Part shown: one piece after another, positions 25,546 through 34,640 of the stretch
Numbering within the stretch: position 1 is the first letter of the stretch
Layout of the letters: each line of letters opens with the position of its first letter
Notes under the pieces: model-generated
Databases searched by the model: none
What the model saw: only the letters and a program-made list of their open reading frames with translations
What the model was told of the DNA's origin: nothing
Source: Spirochaetaceae bacterium bin103
GTDB taxonomy: Bacteria > Spirochaetota > Spirochaetia > SZUA-6 > Bin103
Direction: 5' to 3'
NCBI GenBank assembly: GCA_002238925.1
Contig: MPNH01000002.1
Span: 1 to 64,000 of the forward strand
Length of the DNA stretch: 64,000 nucleotides
Position numbers and translations under genes: made by a program

Positions 25546-27021
25546 TCATCCGTCCGTTTCAAGGTCAGAGAACGCGTCACGGTCAAACTCCAACATCTCT
25601 ACGGTCCGCTTTCGAACGCCGATGCCATACTCGACGAGCAGATCGATGAGCTTCTCGCCATCGATGAGGGTTATGGGTGCAGCTCCCGTGGCAAATGCGG
25701 CCTCCGCGGTTCCGCTTGAGTACTTGGACGTGGTGATGATCGTGCCCCGAACTGCGTTGAATCGATAGAGAGACCCTCGAAGCGCGTCCAGATCCTTTCG
25801 TTGGATGGTTCTCTTGTGCCGTTTCGCCTGAATCACCTCGCGAATACGCGTGATCCCAAGCTCGATGTTGGCAACTACGTCCACACCACCGTCTCCCGAT
25901 CTGGTAGTGACCTCCACATCCTGGTAGTCCATCTCAACGAGCAGACGCTTCACCAAGTGCTCAAAGACGAAGGGATCCAACGAAGACAGAAATGCGCGCA
26001 AGTCCTCGCGGACAGACAATGCCTGTCGCTTCACCAGTTCCCAGAGTTGCCCGTACTCGTCACCATCCCGCAGCTCTTCGCGTCGGAGTCGTTGGAGGTA
26101 ATCGATGCCGTTGTCGGTAATCGAGTACATCGTGCCCTCACGAGCGATCAGTTCTCGATCCAGTAGGTTGTTCAACCGGCGCCGAAGGGTGTCTCGGAAC
26201 GTAGATTGAGTACCAAATCGCGAATACCGACTCAGATATTCCGACCACTTGGCGAGCAACCCTCCGGCGCGAGTCGGTCCGATGTCCGCAACCATCGCGA
26301 GCAGCTTGACCATGCCCTCGCGCTCGTCCAGGAACGCCTCAGTGTCACCGCGCTCCTGGTGCAGGAACTCCCGGCCAACCTCGGTCAACCTCAAAATGCC
26401 GTCGCGGCTTTCGTCAATGAGCTTATATCTCCGACAAAGCAGCCAATGGCCATAGGTGTGCCGCGGGTTGACGCTCTTGCCGCTACTTTGCCAGATTGCC
26501 CTCGCAAGGTCGCGGTCCTCTCCCGAAAGGCGGTCAGGTATCCATCCGTCAGGATCGGTCCAATCTACGGTATTCTGCGGAGTCCCTCGCAATTCATTGA
26601 TAGTCGAACGAAGGGCGGTGACCTGCTTACGCGGCCGACCTGGCCATACTCGAAGGAGTTCACGAACTTCGCGATATGTTGGAAAAATCGGTGTCCGAAC
26701 ACGGAGTTCGTCTGACGTCTCTTCTTCTACCTCGGCGGTATCATCCGGGCCGGATGACCAGCCTCCCGGTTCGATAGAATCTGGCACCGTAGCCTCGACG
26801 TGGAGTGAACGCAGTCCATACACACCTCGACCCACTCGAACAAACGCACTATCTTCCCTGTATTTCTTTATATCGCCGTTGATTGTGGCACGTACCGAGG
26901 CACTTGGTGTCTTTGATGTCGAGCTTGCGGGTCTGCGTTCGAGGATTCGCTCGGTCAGGGCCTGATAGTGCATCGGTCCTAGTTCGCGGAGGACCTCAAT
27001 AGCCGCCAGTCGAAGACTCAT
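25546..27021 (-). CDS. Mrr-like type IV restriction endonuclease with HARE-HTH domain
   Basis: 491 aa. The N-terminus (LRLAAIEVLRELGPMHYQAL, VGRGVYGL) is a HARE-HTH winged-helix domain as found on restriction enzymes. The central part appears to hold further winged-helix segments. The C-terminal ~130 residues are an Mrr-type PD-(D/E)XK nuclease: FEHLVKRLLVEMDYQDVEV, SGDGGVDVVA near 375, and the catalytic QAKRHK near 395, then RGTIITTSKYSSGTAE. Such enzymes cut modified DNA. Start at 27021 is supported by GAGGAGG nine bases upstream; an ATG at 27057 lacks such a site. Two small genes lie upstream on the same strand. Confidence 0.87.
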   Translation of the reverse strand: MSLRLAAIEVLRELGPMHYQALTERILERRPASSTSKTPSASVRATINGDIKKYREDSAFVRVGRGVYGLRSLHVEATVPDSIEPGGWSSGPDDTAEVEEETSDELRVRTPIFPTYREVRELLRVWPGRPRKQVTALRSTINELRGTPQNTVDWTDPDGWIPDRLSGEDRDLARAIWQSSGKSVNPRHTYGHWLLCRRYKLIDESRDGILRLTEVGREFLHQERGDTEAFLDEREGMVKLLAMVADIGPTRAGGLLAKWSEYLSRYSRFGTQSTFRDTLRRRLNNLLDRELIAREGTMYSITDNGIDYLQRLRREELRDGDEYGQLWELVKRQALSVREDLRAFLSSLDPFVFEHLVKRLLVEMDYQDVEVTTRSGDGGVDVVANIELGITRIREVIQAKRHKRTIQRKDLDALRGSLYRFNAVRGTIITTSKYSSGTAEAAFATGAAPITLIDGEKLIDLLVEYGIGVRKRTVEMLEFDRDAFSDLETDG

Positions 27022-27157
27022 CTTCAGCAACCTCCTCGAGGTCGTATCCAGGGACATCTATCTCAAACGGTTCCCCATAGTCGTGAATATCATCCGTCTC
27101 TCGAATCGGCCGAATCTCGCTCAACACAGCGTTCACAGGTAATCGCGACGAGCGCAT
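26996..27157 (-). CDS. Small acidic hypothetical protein in the Mrr-like operon
   Basis: 53 aa from the ATG at 27157: starts MRSSRLPVNAVLSEIRPI and ends with an acidic tail (DLEEVAEDESSTGGY). It overlaps the start of the Mrr-like gene by 26 bases and begins 17 bases after the 74-aa gene, so the three form a compact operon. No family recognised; no good ribosome-binding site, and a GTG three codons upstream is an alternative start. Confidence 0.45.
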   Translation of the reverse strand: MRSSRLPVNAVLSEIRPIRETDDIHDYGEPFEIDVPGYDLEEVAEDESSTGGY

Positions 27158-27174
27158 ATTCACGACCCGGCATC

Positions 27175-27399
27175 CTACAATTCGATTCGGCGCTTGTCCA
27201 GGTAGTTGCGTACGTGCTCCTGCCATTCATCAGGAGCAGTATCTCCTGAATCAGACCACTCAATCGCCCTCAATACGTCGGCCATCTCGAACAACTCTGT
27301 AGCCAAAGCACGTCGCAGAGGATCCTCAGACCCCTCCAGAAACTGCTCCGCTATCATGCGAACCCTCGAATAGGCGTAGTCCATGCTACCACCGCTCAT
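27175..27399 (-). CDS. Small conserved protein of the MSGGS type
   Basis: 74 aa beginning MSGGSMDYAYSRVR, a start seen in a widespread family of small proteins of phages and bacteria, followed by a helical core (LRRALATELFEMADVLRAI) and EWSDSGD. Function unknown. The start at 27399 has a GAGGAG ribosome-binding site at good spacing. It is the first gene of the presumptive Mrr-like operon. Confidence 0.68.
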   Translation of the reverse strand: MSGGSMDYAYSRVRMIAEQFLEGSEDPLRRALATELFEMADVLRAIEWSDSGDTAPDEWQEHVRNYLDKRRIEL

Positions 27400-27477
27400 C
27401 TGTTCTCCTCAGGATGCCCAATCCGCAACTTCACGCGACGCGCTCCAAATCAAGCTTCTCATCTCTGCTCCATTCCG

Positions 27478-28287
27478 TCAGCGTAGGGCGAATATGCCGC
27501 GTACGGTGACGGTGATGGTGTCGCTGCCGATGCTTATCGGGGTGTCAACGGCTTCGGCTCTCAGGAGCGCTCCCGTGGCCGGTCGCGGGTAGAGGGCGTC
27601 AGGCGGTAACACGCCTTCGCTGATTTCAAGCAGTTGGCCCAGTTCCCGGTTGGCGGCTTCCGCGAGCTGCCGGGCAATGCGGTGCAGCTTGTCCACCGCA
27701 TCCCGGCGCGCCGCCTCAAGGTGCCGTTCCGGTTCGGCGTGTGCGAACGCGATGTCGCGAAATGCCAGCTCATCGCCGCCGGCTTCGGACACCGCGTCTA
27801 TTGCGGCGCCGACCGTGTCCAGGTCCCGGTAGGTAACCGTCAGTGCGTGGACGACCCGGTAGCCGGCCAGGCGGCGCCGGCCGTCGTCGGTGTACCGGTA
27901 GTCGGGCTGGATGCTGAACCGGCTGGTCTGCATGTCCCGGTCCTCTACCCCGAGTGTTCGGAATTCGTCGATTACCGTCTCCGTAACCCCGGCGGCCCGG
28001 TCCCTGGCTGCGGCCACCGACGGCTGGGTGATGTCGACGCTGATGCCGAGGACAGCGATGTCGGGCACGGCTTGCACGCTCCCCTCGGCGCGCACCACCA
28101 CGGTTCCTGGATGTGCGTTGGCCGAACCTGGAGCGCCGATGGCCTGCACATGTGGCGTTGTACTGCACGACGCGGTCGCCAAGGCGGCCATCAGCACCAC
28201 GCCGACAGCACGCAATCCGAATGGCACGACGGTTCCCGGTGCTCTTGTGCGTGGCCGGAGCGAGGGATTGCGTACCGTCCTCCTCAT
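27478..28287 (-). CDS. SIMPL-domain (DUF541) lipoprotein
   Basis: 269 aa envelope protein. An N-terminal basic region is followed by a hydrophobic helix and the lipobox LATASC. The SIMPL domain then covers the rest: VVVRAEGSVQAVPDIAVLGI at its start, SRFSIQPDYRY and YRVVHALTVTYRDLDTVG in the middle, and TITVTVRGIFALR at the end, as in BP26/OMP28 and YggE relatives. The role is probably periplasmic and stress-related, but not established. ATG at 28287; one codon upstream is TTG. Confidence 0.87.
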   Translation of the reverse strand: MRRTVRNPSLRPRTRAPGTVVPFGLRAVGVVLMAALATASCSTTPHVQAIGAPGSANAHPGTVVVRAEGSVQAVPDIAVLGISVDITQPSVAAARDRAAGVTETVIDEFRTLGVEDRDMQTSRFSIQPDYRYTDDGRRRLAGYRVVHALTVTYRDLDTVGAAIDAVSEAGGDELAFRDIAFAHAEPERHLEAARRDAVDKLHRIARQLAEAANRELGQLLEISEGVLPPDALYPRPATGALLRAEAVDTPISIGSDTITVTVRGIFALR

Positions 28288-28421
28288 CAACGATCACCTT
28301 GCACGTCAAGCAGGCGAAGATCAATCGCCGCCGGATGGAGGGTTGGTGGATCATCCGCGCCGGCGGGCGATAGGCTTGACGCCAGCCGGCCCCCGTTGTA
28401 CCTATCTGGATTGAGGCTCCT

Positions 28422-28811
28422 GTGCATCCACTCATAGAGACCACACCGGGAATCGCCGGCGGGAAGCCACGTATCGCCGGACACCGGATTACGGTAGAGG
28501 ACATCGTGATCTGGCACGAACATCAAGGGAAAAGTAGCGCCCAGATCTCGGATGAGTTCGACCTGACCCCGCTTGAGGTGCACGCAGCGTTGGCTTACTA
28601 CCGTGATCATCGGCGCGAGATCAATCGCGCCATGGAGTTCGGTCGACAGTACGTTGATGCATGCAGGAGCCGGAGTACGTCCAAGGTAGCTGCCAAGCTT
28701 CACCAGATGCCGAAGCGTCAGCGGCCGGTCGGGTCCACCCGCCAGGGCTCGTGGGCGTTGTGGATGGGCAGGGCAGCGACGCGCAGGCCGCTGCGGACAG
28801 GGTCTTCGTGA
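28422..28811 (+). CDS. DUF433 family antitoxin-like protein, orphan with extended tail
   Basis: The first ~90 residues are a DUF433 protein (GIAGGKPRIAGHRITVEDIV, LTPLEVHAALAYYRDHR), a helix-turn-helix antitoxin usually paired with a PIN-like DUF5615 toxin directly downstream. Here the frame runs on into a basic tail (QRPVGSTRQGSWALWMG) that overlaps the 3' end of the opposite-strand sulfatase, and no toxin follows. The tail suggests loss of the normal stop through a small deletion or frameshift. GTG start at 28422 with GAGG five bases upstream. Confidence 0.65.
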   Translation: MHPLIETTPGIAGGKPRIAGHRITVEDIVIWHEHQGKSSAQISDEFDLTPLEVHAALAYYRDHRREINRAMEFGRQYVDACRSRSTSKVAAKLHQMPKRQRPVGSTRQGSWALWMGRAATRRPLRTGSS

Positions 28812-30163
28812 CGGGCGAAGTGCGCTTCCAGGCACGCCGTGAGTTCGGCCGCCGTGGCGGCGCATGCGGGGTCGCCGTGGCGGTTGTGTTCCTCGTCCGG
28901 ATCCTCGGAGAGGTCGTAGAGTTCGTCGGCGAAGTGGCCGTTGGGGCCGGGGTAGCGCTTGATGAGCTTGTAGCGGTCGGTGCGGATCATTCGCGCGTTG
29001 CCGTAGTCGCAGAACTGGGTGTCGCGCCACGCGCCGGCGGCCGTGGCGTCGGCGCCGGGTGACCGGCTTAGCAGCGGCAGGCAGGAGCGGCCCGTGCGCC
29101 CGCGCGTTCCAGCCAGTTCGGCGCAGTCGCAACCGGCGGCGTCGGCGAGCGTCATGAACAGGTCGCAGTGGTCGACCGGCTGCGGGTGAACTGTCGCGGC
29201 GCGGATGCGGCCGGGCCAGGACAGCAGGCAGGGGACGCGGATCGATTCCTCCAGGAAGTTCTGCGGCGTGGTGGCGTTGCCCTTGGTGTGCAGGCCGTGG
29301 TGGCCGTTCATGTGGCCGTGATCGGAGGTGTACACCACGAGCGTGTCCCGCTCGGCCTGATGGTCGGCCAGTTCGTCGAGCACCCGCCCCGCCATCTCGT
29401 CGATCACGCTCACCGCCGCGTAGTACTGGGCGTTGGCCTCGCGCCGCTCGGTGGGGTCGCTCGGGTAATGGAAACGGAGGCGCCCGTGCGCGCGGCTCGG
29501 CCGCACGTCCGGCAGGTCGGGGAAGCTGCATTCGCGGTAGCGCTGCACCCAGCGCTCAGGCTCCCCTTCGTGAGGCGTGTGGGTGTTGGTGAAGCCGACG
29601 AACAGGTAGAACGGCCGCTCCCGGTCGCGCTCGCGCAGAAACCGCACCGCGCGGTCGGCGAGGTGATGCGCCTGGTTGCCGTGGAGTTCCACCCGGTGGC
29701 TCCCCTCGTAGAACGGCTGCGCGCCGAAGCGGGCGTTGGTGCCGGTTGCGTTGGAAAACCAGGTGTCCCACCCCGGCGGCGCCTGCCGGTAGTGGTTCAG
29801 GTGCCACTTGCCGACCAGCCCGGTCTGGTACCCCTGCCCCTGCAGCACCTCGGCCAGCGACGTCTGCCCCGTGATGCCGGGATGCCCGGCGCCGACGCTC
29901 TGCTCGCCAATGTGATCGTGAATGCCATGCGCCGACGGGATCCTGCCCGTGTGGAACGAGGCCCGCGCCGGCGAGCACACCGGGCACGGAGTAAACGCGT
30001 TCTCCATACGCGCACCGGTGCGCGCCAGGTAGTCCAGCGTCGGCGTCACCAGTTCGCGGTTGCCGTACGGCCGCGACGCCCACTGCCCATGATCGTCGCT
30101 CAGAAACACCAGAATATTGGGTCGTGCCACCTTGCTCTCCACTTTCTTCCTTCCGCGGCCCAT
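28718..30163 (-). CDS. Cys-type sulfatase
   Basis: 481 aa sulfatase. ILVFLSDDHGQWA supplies metal ligands; the nucleophile motif is C63-S-P-A-R, requiring conversion of the cysteine to formylglycine. Other blocks: GLVGKWHLNHY, VGFTNTHTPH and YTSDHGHMNGHHGL. It is about 480 aa, a normal length, and lacks a signal peptide. The start at 30163 (MGRGRKKVESK) is the first ATG; a TTG lies two codons upstream. It is not a close copy of the sulfatase at 11017-12354. Confidence 0.92.
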   Translation of the reverse strand: MGRGRKKVESKVARPNILVFLSDDHGQWASRPYGNRELVTPTLDYLARTGARMENAFTPCPVCSPARASFHTGRIPSAHGIHDHIGEQSVGAGHPGITGQTSLAEVLQGQGYQTGLVGKWHLNHYRQAPPGWDTWFSNATGTNARFGAQPFYEGSHRVELHGNQAHHLADRAVRFLRERDRERPFYLFVGFTNTHTPHEGEPERWVQRYRECSFPDLPDVRPSRAHGRLRFHYPSDPTERREANAQYYAAVSVIDEMAGRVLDELADHQAERDTLVVYTSDHGHMNGHHGLHTKGNATTPQNFLEESIRVPCLLSWPGRIRAATVHPQPVDHCDLFMTLADAAGCDCAELAGTRGRTGRSCLPLLSRSPGADATAAGAWRDTQFCDYGNARMIRTDRYKLIKRYPGPNGHFADELYDLSEDPDEEHNRHGDPACAATAAELTACLEAHFARHEDPVRSGLRVAALPIHNAHEPWRVDPTGR

Positions 30164-30429
30164 GATCAAGACGCGGCAGCGGATCGCACCATGGGACTAC
30201 GGCGTAGCTGCTGACCATCGAGAGGCCGGCTGGTATCATCCGCTCTGGCGGTAGCCGGGCGGCTCTCCGCGACCGAAACGCGCTCCGCCGTGCGATGTCG
30301 AGGGTCCCTCGCCATAGCGCGCCCGTGCTCGCCCCCAATGAGGATGCAGTCTCATGCCTGACCCGAACCCTTTCGACCGGCGGGCCATGCCCGTTCGTCG
30401 TTTCGTCGCCCGCCCGTCATGGAGTGACC

Positions 30430-32280
30430 ATGCCGCGCCGGTATGACTCCAGCCTCTCCTACGTCGCCACGGTGGCGGAAGCGCTCGCACGGCTCTCCAT
30501 GGATCAGCTCAGGGCACTGGTCCGGCTGCTGCCGAAAGCGCGCCGGCCGAGCCGCAAGGCTGAGGTGATAGCCGAAATCGAGCGCCACCTCGCCGGTGAC
30601 CTGCTGCAAGCGCTGTGGGGGCGGCTCGGTGAGACGGAGCAGCTCGCCGTACGGGAAGCGCTGTACGACACACAGGCCGAATTCAACCCGCGGCAGTTCC
30701 GCGCCAAGTACGGTTACCTGCCTGGCGGCGCCGGCATTCGCCGGCACGACAAAGCCAAGGTGACGCGACTGAGCCTGTTCCTCTACGCTCCGGACATCCG
30801 CAGCACGAGGTCTGTCATCCCAAACGATCTGAGGAGCCGCCTGCGGGAGTTCGTAGCGGAAGCGGAGGCACCAACCCTGAGCGTCTGCGACGATCTCCCC
30901 GCCTCGGTTGCGCTGCGCCGCTGGCGGGGCGCCAGTGAGACCATCAAGCAGGTGCCGCTGGTCCTTCGCGACACCGAGCACATTGCGCGGCACGAATTGC
31001 CGGCAGTGCTGCGCCTGATCGAAGCCGGCAAGGTGGCGGTGAGCGCCAAGACGCTACGCCCGTCCGCGGCCGCGGTGAGGCGCATCGGCGAGGTGCTGCC
31101 CGGCGGCGACTTCTTTCCCGCAACGGACGGCGACAGCGCTTCCCGGTCGCCCATGGCCGGCCCGATTCGGGCGCACGCGTGGCCGTGGCTGATGCAGGCC
31201 GCCAAGCTCGCCGAGCCGCACGGTACGAAGCTCGCGTTGACCCGCGCCGGGCTCGCCGCGTTCGGCGCGCCACCGGAGCAAACCCTGCGCCGGCTGTGGA
31301 AGCGTTGGCTCACCACCGCTCTGTTCGACGAGTTCAACCGCGTCGACGTCATCAAGGGACAGGGCGGTCGCGGCCGCCGGTCCATGACGTCGCCAGCGGG
31401 GCGCCGGCCGGCGATCGGCGAAACGCTTGCCGCGTGCCCGGTGGGGCGCTGGGTGAGCTGTGACGAGCTGGGGCGCTTCATGCGTGCCGCCGGGCTCGAC
31501 TGCAGCGTGACCCGTGACCCCTGGAACCTCTATCTGTTCGATCCCGAATACGGCAGGCTGGGCTACGACGGCTATCACGATTGGGAGTTCCTGGAAGGCC
31601 GCTACCTGCTGTGCGTGCTGTTCGAGTATTGCGCCACTCTGGGCATGATCGACGTGGCCTACACCGATCCGCATGGAGCACGTCCGGACTTCACCCGATT
31701 GTCGGGCACGGACGACCTGGAGTTTCTGAGTCGCTACGACGGCCTGCACTACGTTCGACTGACCGCGCTCGGGGCGTACTGCCTCGGCCTGACCGAGAGC
31801 TACACCCCGAGCACCCCGGCGGCCAGTGCGTCGCTCACGGTGTACCCCGATCTGCGGGTGCAGGTATCCGGCGCGCCCCTGGCCGCGGCGGAGGCACTCC
31901 TGCTTGAAACCTATGCGACGCCGGAGTCCGATGGCCTGTGGCGGCTCGACCACGCCAGGACCGTCCAGGCCGTCGAAGGCGGTCACGAGGTAGCAGAACT
32001 GCGCGCGTTCCTTACCTCCCGCGACGACCAGGACCTGCCGGAGACCGTGGAGGGATTCCTGCGCAACACGGAGCGAAAGGCGCACGCATTGAAGCACCAG
32101 GGTAATGCGCTGCTGATCGAGTGCGCCGACGCCGAGACCGCCGCGCTGCTTGCCACGGACCAACGCACCGCCAGGCTCTGCCTGCGCGCCAGCGACCGCA
32201 ACCTGGTGGTACCCGCCGACTCAGAGCATGCATTCCGCAACGCGATCCACGCCCTCGGCTACGGCATGCCCCGCTCCTGA
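30430..32280 (+). CDS. Large protein of unknown function with SAP-like N-terminus
   Basis: 616 aa, not firmly recognised. Residues ~20-55 (LSMDQLRALVRLLPKARRPS, then KAEVIAEIERHL) resemble a SAP-like nucleic-acid-binding motif. The middle and C-terminal parts contain probable winged-helix segments (LALTRAGLAAFG, PVGRWVSCDELGRFMRAAG, RLTALGAYCLGL). The overall style recalls the XPB/Ssl2 helicase N-terminal-domain family, in which no helicase motor is present; I see no Walker motifs. GGAG five bases before the ATG at 30430 supports this start. The 266-base gap to the divergent sulfatase must hold the promoters. A DNA-associated role is the best guess. Confidence 0.72.
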   Translation: MPRRYDSSLSYVATVAEALARLSMDQLRALVRLLPKARRPSRKAEVIAEIERHLAGDLLQALWGRLGETEQLAVREALYDTQAEFNPRQFRAKYGYLPGGAGIRRHDKAKVTRLSLFLYAPDIRSTRSVIPNDLRSRLREFVAEAEAPTLSVCDDLPASVALRRWRGASETIKQVPLVLRDTEHIARHELPAVLRLIEAGKVAVSAKTLRPSAAAVRRIGEVLPGGDFFPATDGDSASRSPMAGPIRAHAWPWLMQAAKLAEPHGTKLALTRAGLAAFGAPPEQTLRRLWKRWLTTALFDEFNRVDVIKGQGGRGRRSMTSPAGRRPAIGETLAACPVGRWVSCDELGRFMRAAGLDCSVTRDPWNLYLFDPEYGRLGYDGYHDWEFLEGRYLLCVLFEYCATLGMIDVAYTDPHGARPDFTRLSGTDDLEFLSRYDGLHYVRLTALGAYCLGLTESYTPSTPAASASLTVYPDLRVQVSGAPLAAAEALLLETYATPESDGLWRLDHARTVQAVEGGHEVAELRAFLTSRDDQDLPETVEGFLRNTERKAHALKHQGNALLIECADAETAALLATDQRTARLCLRASDRNLVVPADSEHAFRNAIHALGYGMPRS

Positions 32281-32398
32281 CCGCACGGCCGCCATGCCCA
32301 CTGCCCCCGATCGATGGCAAGCATATTGACGAAGTAGCAGGCAACGGCGACGACCGAACTCACCTTGGAATCGCCCGGACGGCGATCTGTGTTACCGG

Positions 32399-33529
<1,131 letters not shown>

Positions 33530-33559
33530 GCCGGCCCCCTCCCCTCGTAAATCGCCTCA

Positions 33560-34555
33560 TCAATCGAACCTGATGCGCGGATCGGCCAGCGCCAGCAGCA
33601 CGTCGGCGAGCAGGTTGCCGATCAGCAGCAGGATGCCCAGCACCATCAGGATGGTAGTGCTCACGTACAGGTCCAGGCTGCGCAGCGAATCCAGCAGCAG
33701 CGGCCCCAGCGTCGGCAGCCCGAGCACGATGGAGCCCACCACCTCGCCCGACAGGATAAGCGGAAACTGCATCCCGAACAGGCTGATCAGCGGGTTCACC
33801 GCCACCCGGAACGCGTGCTTGAGCACCACCGCCGGCTCCGCCAGCCCCTTGGCGCGCGCCGTGCGCACGTACTCGTCCTGCAGCCCGTCGAGCATGTTGG
33901 CGCGCGTAATGCGCACGATCTTGGCCAGCCCCTCGGTGCCGATCACCAGCACCGGCAGGATCAGCCCGCGGCCCGCGTCCAGCAGCTTGCCCAGGCTCCA
34001 CGGCGCGTCCACGTACTCCGGCGAGAACAGCCCCTGCGGCGGCGGAATGTCGAAGAAGAACAACAGCCCCACCAGCACCAGCAGCGCCAGGAAAAAGTTC
34101 GGGATCGACAGGCCGATGAACGCCACCACGCTCACCGCGTAGTCGGACACACCGTACTGCCGGTATGCCGTCCACAGCCCGATCGGCACCCCCACCACGT
34201 ACATGAAAATCAGCGCCGAGCCGGAGATGGCAATCGAGTACAGCAACCGCTGCCCGATCAGGTCGGACACCGGGCGGAAGTTGTTGAACGACACCCCGAA
34301 CTCGCCGCGCAGGAAGTTGGCCAGCCAGGTGAAGAAGCGCAGGAAAAAATTGCGGTCCAGGCCGTACAGCGAACGCAACTGGTCGGTGCGCGCCTCGGCG
34401 GCGTCGATCGAGTAGTTGTAGGTGACCACCAGCGCCTGCTCGTAACGGGTGAGCGGATCGCCGGGGGCGATCTCGAGGATGAGAAACACCACGAAGCTCA
34501 TCAGCACGAACGTGGGAATGAAGTTCAGCAACCGGCGAATCAGGTAGGTGGCCAT
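33560..34555 (-). CDS. ABC importer C permease, DppB/OppB type
   Basis: 331 aa permease with MATYLIRRLLNFIPTFVLM and FLILEIAPGDPL at the N-terminus, the ATPase-contact loop RTARAKGLAEPAVV and the C-terminal LALADPRIRFD. A periplasmic loop after TM1 contains ARTDQLRSLYGLDR, the usual place. It lies 85 bases downstream of the importer C binding protein, in one transcription unit with the second permease. Confidence 0.95.
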   Translation of the reverse strand: MATYLIRRLLNFIPTFVLMSFVVFLILEIAPGDPLTRYEQALVVTYNYSIDAAEARTDQLRSLYGLDRNFFLRFFTWLANFLRGEFGVSFNNFRPVSDLIGQRLLYSIAISGSALIFMYVVGVPIGLWTAYRQYGVSDYAVSVVAFIGLSIPNFFLALLVLVGLLFFFDIPPPQGLFSPEYVDAPWSLGKLLDAGRGLILPVLVIGTEGLAKIVRITRANMLDGLQDEYVRTARAKGLAEPAVVLKHAFRVAVNPLISLFGMQFPLILSGEVVGSIVLGLPTLGPLLLDSLRSLDLYVSTTILMVLGILLLIGNLLADVLLALADPRIRFD

Positions 34556-34640
34556 GCTGGTATGGGGGCAGAAACGACCGGCGGCCGCGCGCGCTGCAGG
34601 CGCACGGCCGCCGGACTTTCAGACCTTCAGAGTAGGGCAG

